Assembly (NCBI GenBank): GCA_026182355.1
Contig: JAPFBL010000326.1
Coordinates: 62,001-126,000 of the forward strand
DNA: 64,000 nucleotides
Source: Hermatobates lingyangjiaoensis
Lineage: Eukaryota > Arthropoda > Insecta > Hemiptera > Hermatobatidae
Direction of reading: 5' to 3'
In this document: positions 11,061-23,301 of the stretch, piece after piece
Layout of the letters: each line of letters opens with the position of its first letter
Position numbering within the stretch: position 1 is the stretch's first letter
The notes under the pieces: generated by a model
What the model saw: the letters and a program-made list of their open reading frames with translations, nothing else
The model's database searches: none
Told to the model about the DNA's origin: nothing
Translations under genes and position numbers: made by a program

Positions 11061-12331
11061 TTGGCGTGTCAGGTAGAACAGGCAAAGAGACGAACAGAAA
11101 GATATTCCAGGTGTGTTGGCTGGGCATCATTTATTCTACTAAACTTACTAAGACAGTTACTCAGGTCATTCGCCTCCATAGATCCATCCGGAAGACATCT
11201 CTATCTTTCTCTCTTCTTCTTTTCTGATGGCTTTATCATGATGATAAAATTCAGTTGAATCGACTGTGTTAAGGGCTCTGTTATGTTCTTTGTTAATTGT
11301 ATAAATGTTTGATGACAGCAGATCCTCTCCTAAACAAATTTGTTCAAATTAGGAGCAAATGTTTCGTTGAACACTTCTTTTCCTTATATTCTCAAAGTTT
11401 CTAACAATCCTGCGTTGAGTTACCAGTATTTACCGTCAACAGATTATGAGTAGATGTATAAGGTTCTAGAACCATTATAGAAGGTGAAACACTGAATAAA
11501 CGGTTCTAGAAATAGATAATTTACCAAACAAACGCAATATAATAACAAACTGTACAGTTTATCATAGTACGTAATATAAACCTGTCGATAGACTATGATA
11601 GCCAAAACTTGTTTGATGTGTTATTTTAGTAAATTTGTTGATACAGTAAAAGCAGAACTAAGCTAAAGAAGACACAAACAGTAGATAAGGTAAAACGTGC
11701 CCTCCACATGTTGCTTTGCCTATGTGCTAGGTTTTCCCTCTTTTTTCCTCCTAATGACGGTTTTCTTTATTTTTTTGTATGCTCAATTCGTTTTAAGTCT
11801 ATATAGTTCTGACTCCTATTTTACATTAATTCTTTTTGTTCTTTTCAATTTGTTTGTTCTTTTCAAAAATCCATTGAATTTCCCATGCTACATGGTTTGT
11901 GTTTATATTTAGTTAACTGGATTCCACGATATACTGCTCCTAAATTCAATGTTATACCATTATTAGCTGCTCCTAAAGAACCCGATTAAAGACAACACTG
12001 AGCGTCCGAGGTAAAATGTATTTAACCGGTTATATTATGTTATTAAAACATTTTTTTTAAACTTGTTTAAATAATGTAAAAAAATGTTAGGGTGTTAAGA
12101 CTATTATTATTTAAGGAATATGGATTGTGTACGAAAAGTCAAAATTTAAACTTCGATACAGGAATAATAAAATCCAGTACTCGTAAACCACCTTACCTTG
12201 TGGTAAGGATTCCGTGTTTAATAAAAGAACATCGTTTGTATCACTGAGGTTGTTTGTAATATTGTTTGAGAAATGAGCTACGTTGCATTGTAAGTTTACT
12301 TCTCTTGACTGGGAGTCATACTGTATCCATC
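11061..12331. other. Intergenic, nothing recognised
   Basis: AT-rich intergenic DNA. The frames at 10,958-11,258 and 11,697-11,912 are low-complexity hydrophobic or Ser/Phe-rich and show no conserved features. Confidence 0.4.
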
Positions 12332-12480
12332 TTCTAGATTCTAGACATATTTCTCTTGTATTCTGTTCTAGATTCTAGACGTATTTCTCTTGTATTCTGT
12401 TCTAGATTCTAGATATATTACTCTTGTATTCTGTTCTAGATTCTAGGACATATGCTCTTGTATTCTGTTCTAGAATCTAC
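12332..12480. repeat. 34-bp tandem repeat
   Basis: Four copies of TTCTAGATTCTAGAC-TATTTCTCTTGTATTCTG, period 34 bp (12,332 and 12,366). Followed at 12,482-12,510 by a GC hairpin GGACGGG...CCCGTCC. Confidence 0.85.
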
Positions 12481-12510
12481 AGGATGGACGGGGTTGCGTA
12501 GCCCGTCCGT

Positions 12511-13442
12511 ATTTTAAATTAATAATCCTTCAATATAAATGAGGCATTTCTTGGATTTATCAAAACTAAAGGTTGACTCTTTTTATATAAATACAAAAAG
12601 AGATTTATTTTCTATAATAAAGTACACGAAAATTACCAGATGTTCCCACCATTTATTCAGTATCTTAAAAAAACTGATACTTTATATGGCAATATTTCTA
12701 TTAAAAACATTCCTTCTTACACCCTACCTATTCCTCACACCTCGACCTGTTTCAGAATTGTTTATTATTGAGAGGAAATTGACAAGAATTTTTTCTTGAC
12801 AATTGACGATCTCAGAAATCTGTCGGGATGTGTGAAACACAAGATGATAGATTTTACCAATAAACAAACCATGTGGTGCTAACAAAGATTCTCTAAATGA
12901 TTTTGTTTAATGTCGGAAGTGTAACAATGTATAACTTAGTCAATATGTGTATTATTTGGTTATAAAAGAAGCTAATATTGAAATCAGTAAAAGATCATTA
13001 TTTATAAACGTGTTACATCGATGATCGTTTGTTTTGACTCAGGTTGTCTGGAAAAGTAAGAGCTATTCGTTTGTACAACTTTTTTGCAGTGGATGCCTGC
13101 ATACAAAAAATTACTGTTAAAATGGGTAACTCATACAAACCTTTTGAGCGCATCGCACGAACTGAGATGTTTTTAAATTATTATTAATTTTTTATTAACC
13201 CCTGTGGTGTCAACATTCCGCTTACTTGATGCTTATACTTTTAAAAAATTTTGTAGTATCTTCGTAACTGTAGTGCGCTGTTTAACTATTGGTTATTTAT
13301 GTTAGGAATTGAAGATTAAACAACAAAATGACTTCCATTTCCCAATATACTCAATTTTTTATTGAGCTATATATTGATGAGCTATGCAATCATTTGTTGC
13401 ATTTTATTTACTCATGTTGAGAATAAAGGGAAGACTTAACAC
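12511..13442. other. Intergenic, nothing recognised
   Basis: AT-rich sequence without supported genes. The 86-codon frame at 12,539-12,799 is compositionally random. Confidence 0.4.
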
Positions 13443-13660
13443 TTAAGTCTCCATACAAAAGATTACACGACAACAATGCGTTTCGAACACTTAGTCTCCA
13501 TCTTCAGGTTACATCTGCCTCAGTAAAAACGATTGTTCAAGGAGTCATAGGACACTGCTATCCTTTGATAGAGTTACCCCCACAGTACCTTACCGAGCCA
13601 GATGTAACCTGAAGGTGAACACTTCATTGTTCGAAACGCTCGGTAGTACACAGTTTGTTC
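13443..13660. repeat. Foldback remnant, family A relative
   Basis: Left arm CATACAAAAGATTACACG...CAATGCGTTTCGAACACTTAG, right arm CCTGAAGGTGAACACTTCAT then TGTTCGAAACGC. The arms are diverged and flank a unique centre. The motif is damaged (CTGAAGG in place of CTGANGA). Confidence 0.65.
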
Positions 13661-14482
13661 TTCATTTGGCATCATTTTAAAAATAAGTGGGATAATTGAA
13701 CTACTTTTATTCGTTCTTTATCAGAAGCAGTATTTTGATTAACTTGAAGAGAAAAGGAGGAAAACTTTGAAAGATGTTTTTAAATGTACAATGAAATATC
13801 ATTTTTTGAAATACTAACATATTCTTGCAGATCATCAAGCTTATCTTCTTTAATTAACAATACCAACAAACTCTCTGAGATTTTTTGTATCTTTACGTCT
13901 ATTACTTACTGTTAACGGGTTTTCTCCATTAATGCTATATTGAAAAAAAATCAGAAATATGTGGATAGTATTTTATTTTTTTGAATATATTGGGGGGGTC
14001 ACCTTCACTGGAGTGCCTAAGGCTGTAGTCAGAATATAGCAGTAGAAATACTATTCAGAGAATTAGAAATTCTTAACTCGTAGTATTGTTAGATTTTTAA
14101 AGGACTAAACTCTTTTTTTTCTTTTGTAAACTTTTAAAATCTAAAGCTATATTTAAATCTTGACAATATATATTCTAGTGTATTCCCACATTCTCAAAGT
14201 TTTGGGTCAATAATGAATAATTCTCAAAAAAAAAACCTTGGACCAACTTTTTTTTTTTATATTTGTAGAAATCTCTTCAGGACTACATAAATAATATAAT
14301 TAATTAGCATTTTTTTTCATGTTAGATTAATTAATTCTATTTTTGATGTAACCCTGAAAATGCTCGCAAATATTGACAGACGAAATGTTGGGCTAATATG
14401 TTATAAGAACTATTAATTATTAATAGTTATTGAATTATTGATTATAAACTTGGTAATTAATTATTAATAATAATAATTAATT
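13661..14482. other. Intergenic, nothing recognised
   Basis: AT-rich with poly(T) and poly(A) runs. No coding or repeat structure seen. Confidence 0.4.
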
Positions 14483-14700
14483 AATTTATATTAGAAATAG
14501 GTAAAACCGTCATACCACGTAAGATGATCACGGAGTTGGAGCGCTTTCGGACGTTGTCCATCTTCGATCGCAACAAACCTACCCAGGTTCGGATGAACAA
14601 CGTCCGAAAGCGCTCCAACTCCATTATCTGATCATCTTACGAGGTATAACGGTTTTACCTATTTCTAATATAAATCATACTAACCTCAGTGGTATTAACA
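14483..14700. repeat. Inverted-repeat element, family M, copy 2
   Basis: Left arm TATATTAGAAATAGGTAAAA to GGAGCGCTTTCGGACGTTG; right arm GTCCGAAAGCGCTCCAACTC to CCTATTTCTAATATAAATCA. The outer sequence CATACTAACCTCAGTGG is shared with the copies at 1.5 and 47.6 kb. Confidence 0.75.
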
Positions 14701-15655
14701 ATATGCATGTAATTAATTAATTGGTTCAGAATTATTTCATATTGGACCAAACCTTGAGAAAGTGGAATACTGTATCTCTAGAATATATTAAAATACTATA
14801 TTACAATAAACTCTAAAAATCTTTTTGTAATTTTCAAGATGAACCGGTTAAATGAAAGAGAAATCTTGTTATTATACAATAAAGTTAATCAAACTGGGCC
14901 TGTGAAGTGATATTTTTTTTGTAAATAAGGTTAGTTCTTTATATGTATATTTTTTTTTTGCTTTATAAGCTTGGAGCTTTGTAAAATAATGAAAAGCAAA
15001 ATGTAATTGATACTTAGTATTTAAAAAGTAATCTTCGAAACATAAGATTTAATAGAATCACTGGGAAATGTGATGGACATTTCAATTACTTTATTTATTA
15101 ATTTTTTTTTTATTTATATTTTGTATATTAAATTTTAGACTATACATGTAAAAGTAATTGTGTTATCATTTTTTCTTATTACCACGATAATAAAATATCT
15201 TAAATAAAAGTGTATATGATTGTAATTTAAAAATTTAATAGGAATGTAAAAAAAAAATTTCCAATTCTTAATTAAATGATGAAATGGTAAAGTTCTTATT
15301 AATTTTTCTTATTTGATAGTGAATATCAAATTTAATTAAATAAAGTGATATTTTTGTTAGTATTACAGAGGTTGTTAGTCATTCCACTGTCTTCTCCATA
15401 ACTTAAAAACTCGATGAGTTTCTTAATTAAAAAAATGACTAACTGAAAAGGTTTTTAGTCAATTATTGTCTTCTTAGTTGAGAATATTTCATTTTACCAA
15501 AAGAAGTAAAATTAACTTTAATTTTATTAAGAATAAAATTAAATTATTAAAATAATTATTTTTCATAATTAAATTAGTTATTTTGTTGTCTGTAATTTTA
15601 TTTTTTTTTGACATGTGATTCCTGAAACATTGAACTTGACCTTGTGGTAAATACC
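14701..15655. other. Intergenic, nothing recognised
   Basis: Extremely AT-rich DNA. I see no gene or organised repeat. Confidence 0.4.
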
Positions 15656-15802
15656 AAAAGGCTAAGTTCTTAATACGAAGATAAGTTCTTTCTTGTATTT
15701 TGTAAGAAACTTAAGTTCTTACCTACCTTAGTAAGAAACTAAGTTCTTACCTACCTTAGTAAGAAACTAAATTCTTGCTTACATTAGTAAGAAAACTAAG
15801 GT
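15656..15802. repeat. 28-bp tandem repeat
   Basis: Units of AAGTTCTTACCTACCTTAGT plus AAGAAACT, 28 bp apart (15,713 and 15,741), about four copies with diverged ends. Confidence 0.8.
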
Positions 15803-16850
15803 TGATAACAGGAAAAGTAATAAATTAAACCTCTTTAAAAAAAATAATTAGTAATTAAATAAAAATTAAGTTAATTATTTTGTTAAAAGAAGAATGTCTA
15901 GAAAGGCAGTAATCGACTTTTAAGTCTTTATAAATGCATGTAACAAGGAAATAATATTAAATTAATTCTTGATTTTAAATTCTGTTTAAAACTGGTGGAA
16001 CAATGAACAAATCTGAAGATGTTTGGAGGTGTATTTTTCAAAATAAATTCAATTAAAACGCTTGAGCTGAAATTCTTATTTTTTTTTTTTTGGTAACTTA
16101 ACATTTCAGGATATTTATAACTGCAAAATGCAATAAAATAATTATAAAATTTTTAGTTTATTTACCAGTGATTTTACTTTATTAATTTTAAATGTGTAAA
16201 TTTATGTAATAAAATAAAATTGATCACATTAATGATCACATAATTGTAATTTTTTGTTTTTTTTCAACACCATTATGTATGATGAATTGAATGTTAATTG
16301 TAAACAAATATTTGAGTCTTCGTTTTGATTGTATTCTATGTATGTAATTATGCTGGTCATAAATACCTATTTTTTTATAAAATAGAACGAAAAGGTATGT
16401 TGCCACTGTACCTTGTGTAATATCATTTCTGGAAGTTATCTCATTTTTCACAATTGTAATATTTTTCCGGTAATTCTTCTGTTGTATTTTTATAGTTGTA
16501 TTAATTTATTCGTGTACTATTCTGTTATTTTTTTTTTTTTTAGTCTTTAAATTAGTATTACTTGTAATTTTGTTTAGAGACAGGGTAATGGTGGAATAGC
16601 AGTATCTTGTTTTAATATGTATTTAGTTGAAGAATAAATAATTATTTTTTATAAGGATTTATTTATCTTGTTATTGGCCTTGTGGTTGTGTTAAGAGTAT
16701 GAATGGCATTGCATGATATAGGCATCGTATCAATGATGTAGTATTGAATCAATGATATTGTTTGTATAGTATCCTATGAATGACATTGATTGTATTTATA
16801 TCCATTCCTTTTCCCTCGCTAGCAGCAAAATCTGAAGCATTTGCCCGTCA
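15803..16850. other. Intergenic, nothing recognised
   Basis: AT-rich DNA, no supported feature. Confidence 0.4.
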
Positions 16851-17370
16851 GCTCGATACTTGAACTTAGCTCATCTTCTGATGATGAATGAAAACGAATG
16901 TGCATAAGAACTTAGCTCATCTTCCGATGACGAATATAGTAGAAAAAACTTAACAGATTTTCTGTTTGAGAATGAAATCGAATCTTGTAGAAGAACTTTT
17001 TAGTTTATCTTCTGATGACGAATATACTAGAAGAACTTAGCTCATATTTTGATGATGAGTGCAGTAGAAGAACTTAGCTCATCTTCTGATGAACGAATGT
17101 GCTGAAGAATCAGCTTATCTTCCGATGGTGAATACAGTAGAAAAAACTTAACAGATCTTCTGTTGGAGAATGAAAACGAATGTAGTAGAAAAACTTTTTA
17201 GTTCATCTTCTGATGACGAATATAGTGGAAGAACTTAGTACATCTTTTGATTAATGAAAACTAATGTAGTAGAAGAATTGAGCTCATCTTCTGTTGACGA
17301 ATGAACACGAATACAGTAGAACAACTTAGCTCATTTTCTGATGACGAATGAAAACGATGTAGACGAAAGA
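16851..17370. repeat. Irregular minisatellite
   Basis: Repeated phrases AGTAGAAGAACTTAGCTCAT, CTTCTGATGACGAAT and GAATGAAAACGAATGTAG at irregular spacing of roughly 40-60 bp, about eleven copies, several degraded. No in-frame coding signal. Confidence 0.75.
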
Positions 17371-17599
17371 TCTATCAAAACTAACATATACATTTTGGCA
17401 CCCCTCGAATACAGTTTCAGATTCTGTCGTTCTTAATTTAACTCATTCTGATAATCTTATTACTTCCTGAATAAAAGCTGCTAGTATCCTGGCATATGAC
17501 AGTTCTACTGCTATTACTGAGACATGTTAATAAGTAGTTATCTTTTAAAAGGGATTTAATGAGAAATGTTTTGTGCAATTTTTAGTTTTATGAATTTTT

Positions 17600-17970
17600 T
17601 TGAAATATATATATATATATATATATAGAGTTCAAAATTCAAGAAGAGTAACACGCAGAGTAAGGAAACACACTTACAGACTCAAATTTTCAGGTAGTCC
17701 GTCTTCAGGAGAAAAGAGAAGGGGAGACCAAGCACGTTGGTTCACGTATACTTATATCTCATTAAAGTAATGCATATTCACGGTGTTCTGAGAGATTCAA
17801 TCTTATGAACTAATTTCTTGCTTCAAAGAATTCGTACTTCTGCCTATGAAAAAGGTTTTGAAAATAAAACTGAAATGTCGGCAACGAGAGTTTGATTTTG
17901 AACAGAGAAAATTGACCTTACTCCGATTACATAATACGCTTGTTCTAACAAACGGTTGATGTATTATTGT
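17600..17970. mobile_element. Two Penelope-like tail fragments
   Basis: After (TA)n at about 17,606-17,626, 17,627-17,756 is a minus-strand tail matching the 3.0-kb foldback (ACTTACAGACTCAAATTTTC). 17,840-17,965 is a plus-strand tail of another family (CTGCCTATGAAAAAGG...GAAATGTCGGCAACGAGAG). Confidence 0.65.
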
Positions 17971-17989
17971 TTATATATGTATAAACTAG

Positions 17990-18115
17990 ATTCACAAAAA
18001 GAACACACATAAAAGAAATCACAGACACTCACTACTGTATTTCGACTTCCTCGTCATCAGGAAGATAGTAGTGAGTTTCTGTGATTTCTTTTATGTGTGT
18101 TAGAATGCAGTTCAA
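17990..18115. repeat. Small foldback of Penelope-like tails
   Basis: Arms AGAACACACATAAAAGAAAT and its complement around CTCGTCATCAGGAAG. The minus strand reads CTGATGACGAGGAAGTCGAA, a degenerate hammerhead-like core. Confidence 0.7.
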
Positions 18116-18289
18116 TCAGTTTGTGGAAATGTTTCATTTAATTGGTTATAAATAAATATATATTTTTAAATTGTTTGTAACATCGAGGTGATACTTCGGG
18201 AACCATGTTTCAGAAGATATTACTGGTCTTACTATTTCTGTAGAATATTATCAGTCAAAGCCTGTCTTTTGGTTCAATTGGTCGTTGCA

Positions 18290-18645
18290 AAATGTTTGTC
18301 AACCTTGTTATGCGCAATTCTCCTATCCTGCTTACACTAACTGTTCATATATCCCATTCACACTGCTCAAAATGACCCGTGAAACAATTAACGCAATGTG
18401 CTTGAGAGTTACTGTGTCATCCTACTTGCGGTCCCGATTTAGCACCATCTGATTTCCATGTGTTTGGTCTACTGAAGGAGGCATTAGATTTGGGATGGGG
18501 GGGGGGAAGTCCCAGATTAATGAGGTTATCAAAAAAATTGTGGGAAATTGACTGAAATACCAAGATAAAGAGTCCTATAGCAGCCGCTATAAAAAACTAG
18601 CAATTTGTTGAGACCGATTTAAATCAGTCTCAACCGATTAAATGT
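18290..18645 (+). pseudogene. Decayed mariner-type transposase, C-terminal part
   Basis: One frame reads HPTCGPDLAPSDFHVFGLLK, which fits the conserved HPPYSPDLAPSDYHLF region of mariner (DD34D) transposases. Further on, in a shifted frame, QDKESYSS resembles the family's C-terminal block. Frameshifts and stops break it. Terminal repeats were not located. Confidence 0.75.
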
Positions 18646-18661
18646 TGAGCACCGCCAAAAG

Positions 18662-19111
18662 CAGTGCTTCTCAAACGGTACGCCCTTGCGCATTGGTGCA
18701 CCCTGGAAGGTAGCCAGGTGCACCCCAAGATGACGGAAGCATAAATTTACATAAGATTAATATTTTATAAATTTGAATCATATTCATGTATTTTAGAAAC
18801 ACCAAAAGTTTTCAAATCTGAGTCAAGTCTCTGCTACTTGATATTTTTTTTAACTTTAAAGGTAGATTTCTTTATTTTTTAAGATTTCTTTATTTCTTTC
18901 TTTTATTTTTTATTTATTTCCTTGGGGTTTTAAATAATTTATTACCGATCTCTCTCTCTCTCTCTTAAAAAACTTTTCCTTATAATTTCCTATCATTTTT
19001 GCTATTTTTAAATTTCAGGAATAAATTTTCTATATTAAAATCAGTGATGTGCCCCAAACCTTTGTTTATTTCATAGGTGCGCCCTGAAGTAAAAACGTTT
19101 GAGAAAAACTG
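18662..19111. mobile_element. Non-autonomous hAT-like element
   Basis: Terminal inverted repeats CAGTGCTTCTCAAACG and CGTTTGAGAAAAACTG, typical hAT ends, 450 bp apart with no transposase. Subterminal GTACGCCCTTGCGC and GTGCGCCCT also mirror each other. The 8-bp flanks gccaaaag and ccctaaag agree only partly. Confidence 0.75.
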
Positions 19112-19739
19112 CCCTAAAGGGTAATAACCTCCTAAAGGTATCCCTATGTGTTAGGATTATTTACTCTTTTGCAAACTTATAATGATATATACAATTAATC
19201 ATTATTTTTATCTGTCATGCAATAAACAGAATAACTTTAACCTCATATGTAATTGTTATTTATTAACTAACTGATGTAACGGAATTGCTTAAGAGCTAAG
19301 CTCACATAATACATGGAGCCACAGGATGTAAGTTGTTTTTGGGAGCTTTAGTCGAGTTGTGCTTAGGGTTGACAGTTCTATTTTTGAATACAATTCCCAA
19401 CTGTTCCTGGAGAATTCGTGCTTATCGATGCATAGATTGTGTCTGGGCTCCATATGATGGTTTAATAGTTGTTTTATTTTTGTTTTCGAAACACTCCAAC
19501 TGCATAAACCTGTTACTGGTCACAGGTTCACCAGGTAGCTAAGGAAATTTTTATTTTTCAATATAAGGGACAAGTAAAAGCTCCAGTTGTAGTTTGAATC
19601 CCTCCAGGTAAACTAATTTAAGAAAGAAGTGATAAAATGCCAAGATGCTTTCTACTATTTGGGGATGGACCTTCTTGTGCATAAATGTTGGAGTGAATTA
19701 TATTGAAAAGTAGAAAAAACTCCAGTTATGTAAAATTGT
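19112..19739. other. Intergenic, nothing recognised
   Basis: AT-rich. The 69-codon frame at 19,333-19,542 has no recognisable feature. Confidence 0.4.
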
Positions 19740-20470
19740 TCCCGCCCCTAGTGGGGCCATGCAGCCCTACCACAGACTGCATTGGCTTTATTTCCACAGG
19801 TTCAGAGAACCAGGGGCTACAAAGGCCACTGACCTTACCTGCCGCTGAGCAGGTTCAGTAGAACCATTCGTCGGAGTTAGATCCGAAACTCTTAAAACAA
19901 GTCGGTAATACTGGTATGTGGGGCCCATGGAGGGTTTACTCTCCAGCCCGCCAGCCCAGAGGTCGGACTCGTAGCAGCTGTTGGTTGTCATCCAAGTAGG
20001 GTAGATCTTTGGGGTTGGTGTGTGAGAATTAGTAACTTCTCGGGAGGATGCCTGCTTATCATACCGGGGAGCTACAGACCCCAAACCCTTACCAGTGGGA
20101 ACAGGCCTTGAACTCAGCTAATTGGACTGGACAAGTCATACTTGTAGGGCTTTTGACGTGATCTCAGAGTGGGGACAATTAGATACCACCTCTATCTCGA
20201 GTCCTTTATTTTACTAATAGAGAGACCTTAAAGACTCTCTAGCACTTCTTGACACGGAACAAGTGGCGTTTATCCAACGAGAGATTTGCAATCTCTCTAT
20301 GAGTTGTTCTAACCAAAGACTCCCCATAATGACGCCCTGATGGGTCAGATTAACTATCACTGCAAGCCCTGGTCCCACAGTAACCGACATTGCCCTCTTC
20401 GGAGGGGGACGACCGAATTCACATGAATCCTGTGGTAGACCTTAAACTGTAAGGCATATTTAGGAAGTCT
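19740..20470. other. GC-richer block of unknown nature
   Basis: About 730 bp of much higher GC than its surroundings, with sharp edges and no simple repeats. A 98-codon minus-strand frame (19,788-20,084) and broken plus-strand frames are visible, none recognised. Composition suggests an inserted element, perhaps a piece of a retroelement or a structured RNA template, but no family can be named. Confidence 0.4.
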
Positions 20471-22012
20471 GGCTAGTTTAGCTATGTAAAATTGTTTTGT
20501 TTTTTTTTCTCCAGATTAATTTATCTCTTTCATTATTGAATGATCCTTGAAGACTTGAGTACAGGACACGTTAAGTCTCCCGATAATTTGCCAGTAACTA
20601 AATCCAGTGGACAGCAAAAACAGCCCACACCCACTACCAAACTACTGAAGGCGAAGCACATAAGTATAGACATTTTTTTAAAAAAAAAAAAATTAATTTA
20701 TAATCTCTTTATTTACAACCCCAAAAAAAAAAGAAGAAACAAAATGGGAGTTAATGAAACATATTCAATTTTAACAGACAAATGAAACATTTTCTATAAT
20801 AAATGGTTCAGCCTCATAATATCACAAACTATAGAAAACTTGCTATAAATCTGATATATTCATAAAAAATCTTATAACATTTCATGAAAAGTATAACAAT
20901 TCCCATATAACAACTAATGAATCCCTACGGTTATCACATATCAGTAAATTCATTAACATTGATAAAATAATTTTAAATTTACTGTCAATTATATACATGG
21001 TTAGTTGAATTTTAACATGTGTATGAACTTTAAGTTACAATTGTTATATAAAATTGATAACTACCTGTAAAAATACTAAGATAATTATAGCCTATGATTA
21101 AGGAGCTCAGAAATATTTTAAAAGATTAAGTAAAAAAATATATTTGCTTTATTATTAAATTATTATCTACAAAAATACAATTTATTATTACTAATTTATC
21201 AACAACTTAATTATTAATGGAATTATTATATGTTTAAGGCAGTCGAGATTCAACGCTATTGAAAGTTGTTATATTTTAAAATGTTGGAAAGAAAGCAGAA
21301 AAGGATTTGAATATAAAGGCCTTATATTGGATGGGGTTAGGTAATGTATGATATAAAAACCGTGAATACTCGACCAGCCATGGAAACTAGTAATTTCAAT
21401 GAAATACGAAAATAAAATAAATGTTAATTATTATATTGATATAAAAAAAAACAGATTAAAATGGCTGATTAACTGCTAACGTTAATAGTTCAAAAATATA
21501 CATAATTTTTGATAACTTATTTATATAAAAAAAAAAAAAAAACCAACAGTTTTATCTACTTTAAAGGGTGAAATGTTTTTAGTCAACAAGTGTGCTAAAA
21601 TTTTGAGGGAAAACTTTAACATTGATTGAAATGTTGAATAATTTAGATATAAAATGAACGAAGTAGACATGGAACCAATGCAAGCTTTTTTATATTAAAA
21701 AAAATGTATATGTTATTATTTTTTTCTTTAACTATAATATTATTGTTTTTTTTTTGTTTAAGTGTAAAGCAATTGGTATTTACAAATAACTGTTTACAAG
21801 CCGATTTGAAGAAAGTTATTGAAAGTGTTTCACAGGGTGTTAAGTTAACGCTATTTAAATCTATGGAGCAGATGCAATGTCTATACCACCTGCCGGGGTG
21901 AAATAATAGATAACACCGAAGCTTAGGCAATAGTATTTTTGATTAGGTGTTTCATTTTCAATGGACTATAATGTTATTTTTATCATACTTCATGATGTTA
22001 TCGTTTATTTTG
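20471..22012. other. Intergenic, nothing firm
   Basis: AT-rich. A pyrimidine-rich acceptor-like site TTTTTTCTCCAG ends near 20,514, but all three frames after it stop within 40 bases. The frame at 21,704-21,901 is hydrophobic then non-descript. No gene is called. Confidence 0.35.
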
Positions 22013-22300
22013 ATTTAGGCCAGTGATGGCAAACCTATGACGCGTGTATCAGTGCTGCCACGCAAGCTAATTTTTGGTGACAAGGCATTTTAAAGGTTTA
22101 AAAATTTCAAATGTCTCTCACATCAGCCAGAGTTTGTTATTAATGATAATATTATTAATTACATAATTAATAATTTAATTCTGAAACCAGACGTGCATGT
22201 ACAAGTACAATAGTATTGCTCAACAGTTATACATATTAAATATATTGTTTTAATATCAAAATGTATCAAGTAAATTATATATATATATGTGTATATATAT

Positions 22301-22709
22301 GATGTAATTTTTTGAGGGCTGAGGTCCAATGATTTTAAACTAGTCCTTTTGCCGACGTTTCGACATATATTTATGTCATCTTCAGGGCTACAACATGATT
22401 GTTTTACAACTAGCACTACCTATTACTACTATTTGGTAAATTATTACATTTTAATATGTACAGTAACAAAGAGGAATTTATTGATAAATCAGTTATTTCG
22501 ACTGTGGATTTTTTTTTACTGATTTATCAATAAATTCCTCTTTGTTACTGTACATATTAAAATGTAATAAATTACCAAATAGTAGTAATATTAGTGCTAA
22601 TTGTAAAACAATCATGTTGTAGCCCTGAAGATGACATAAATATATGTCGAAACGTCGGCAAAAGGACTAGTTTAAAATCATAGGAACTCAACCCTCAAAA
22701 AATTACATC
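22301..22709. repeat. Foldback of Penelope-like tails, family B
   Basis: Near-perfect palindrome with arms of about 190 bp, centre near 22,505. Shortened relatives are at 57,816-58,025 and 34,033-34,132. Confidence 0.9.
22622..22659 (+). ncRNA. Hammerhead-like ribozyme motif, family B
   Basis: GCC, CTGAAGA (22,625-22,631), extra T, perfect stem II GACATA/TATGTC with loop AATA, GAA, ACGT (22,652-22,655, self-complementary), C, then GGC pairing with GCC. Mirror on the minus strand at 22,351-22,388; further copy at 57,878-57,915 (-). Among the cleanest examples in the window. Confidence 0.65.
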
Positions 22710-22750
22710 ATATAAATATTGGGTCAAGAACACAAATCATGATATATATA

Positions 22751-22980
22751 TTTCAATGTAGCAAAAGAAACATAGAGAAATCAAAAGCACACATAATTTT
22801 TGGTTTGAACCGTCTTCACGAGAGATAAGAGAGGGAAACCAAGCGCACTGGTTCAGGGACGGTTGGAGACCAGTGCGCTTGGTTTCCCTCTCTTATCTCT
22901 CCTGAAGACGGTTCAAACCAAAAATTAGAGACAGTAAGTGTGTGCTATTGATTTCTCTATGTTTCTTTTGCTACATTGAA
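22751..22980. repeat. Foldback of Penelope-like tails, family C, copy 1
   Basis: Arms run from TTCAATGTAGCAAAAGAAAC inward to GCGCACTGGT, centre near 22,866. Other copies are at 25,950-26,117 and 44,249-44,465. A long (TA)n tract follows at 23,016-23,050. Confidence 0.88.
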
Positions 22981-23014
22981 CTATATTTGTCCGTTTCGGA
23001 TCGTATTCCCAACG

Positions 23015-23052
<38 letters not shown>

Positions 23053-23301
23053 CTTGATTTTCTGGGTTAAGTGCCATTGAAGTATGTAAAATAAATCTCT
23101 AAACGTAAATCATTGGTTTCATACATTTGTATTTTAAATGGCATTAAACCAAAAATTAACTTGCAAAAATTATAAATATTTTTAATTTTTTTTTTGGGAT
23201 TTACTTTTGTGATTTGTGACACTGCGATGAATAAATATATTTCGATTTATCATTAATTTTGACATACCGAATTCAAAAAATTCGCCATTACTGATTTAGA
23301 C

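Larger units (their letters stand above)
22021..23293. mobile_element. hAT-like element with nested Penelope foldbacks
   Basis: Starts CAGTGATGGCAAACCTATG and ends GAATTCAAAAAATTCGCCATTACTG (complement CAGTAATGGCGAA). Flanked by 8-bp target duplications atttaggc (22,013) and atttagac (23,294), 7 of 8 matching. No transposase. Two foldbacks (22,301-22,709 and 22,751-22,980) and a (TA)n tract sit inside it, so they probably inserted later. Confidence 0.75.

Noticed and set aside
10958..11258. Two overlapping 89-90 codon frames
   Set aside because: They are mostly the 52-bp tandem repeat translated in two frames.
16851..17370. CTGATGACGAAT repeats as ribozyme motifs
   Set aside because: The CTGATGA box recurs, but no stem II plus GAAA with matching stem I follows. 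It is treated as a minisatellite.
20496..20785. Possible exon after TTTTTTCTCCAG with an 81-codon frame
   Set aside because: All three frames stop within 40 bases of the acceptor and the ATG frame begins later. No domain, no partner exon and a Lys-rich tail from poly(A).
21704..21901. 65-codon frame with a hydrophobic start
   Set aside because: The hydrophobic part is T-rich simple sequence. No signal of a conserved family and no splice partners.
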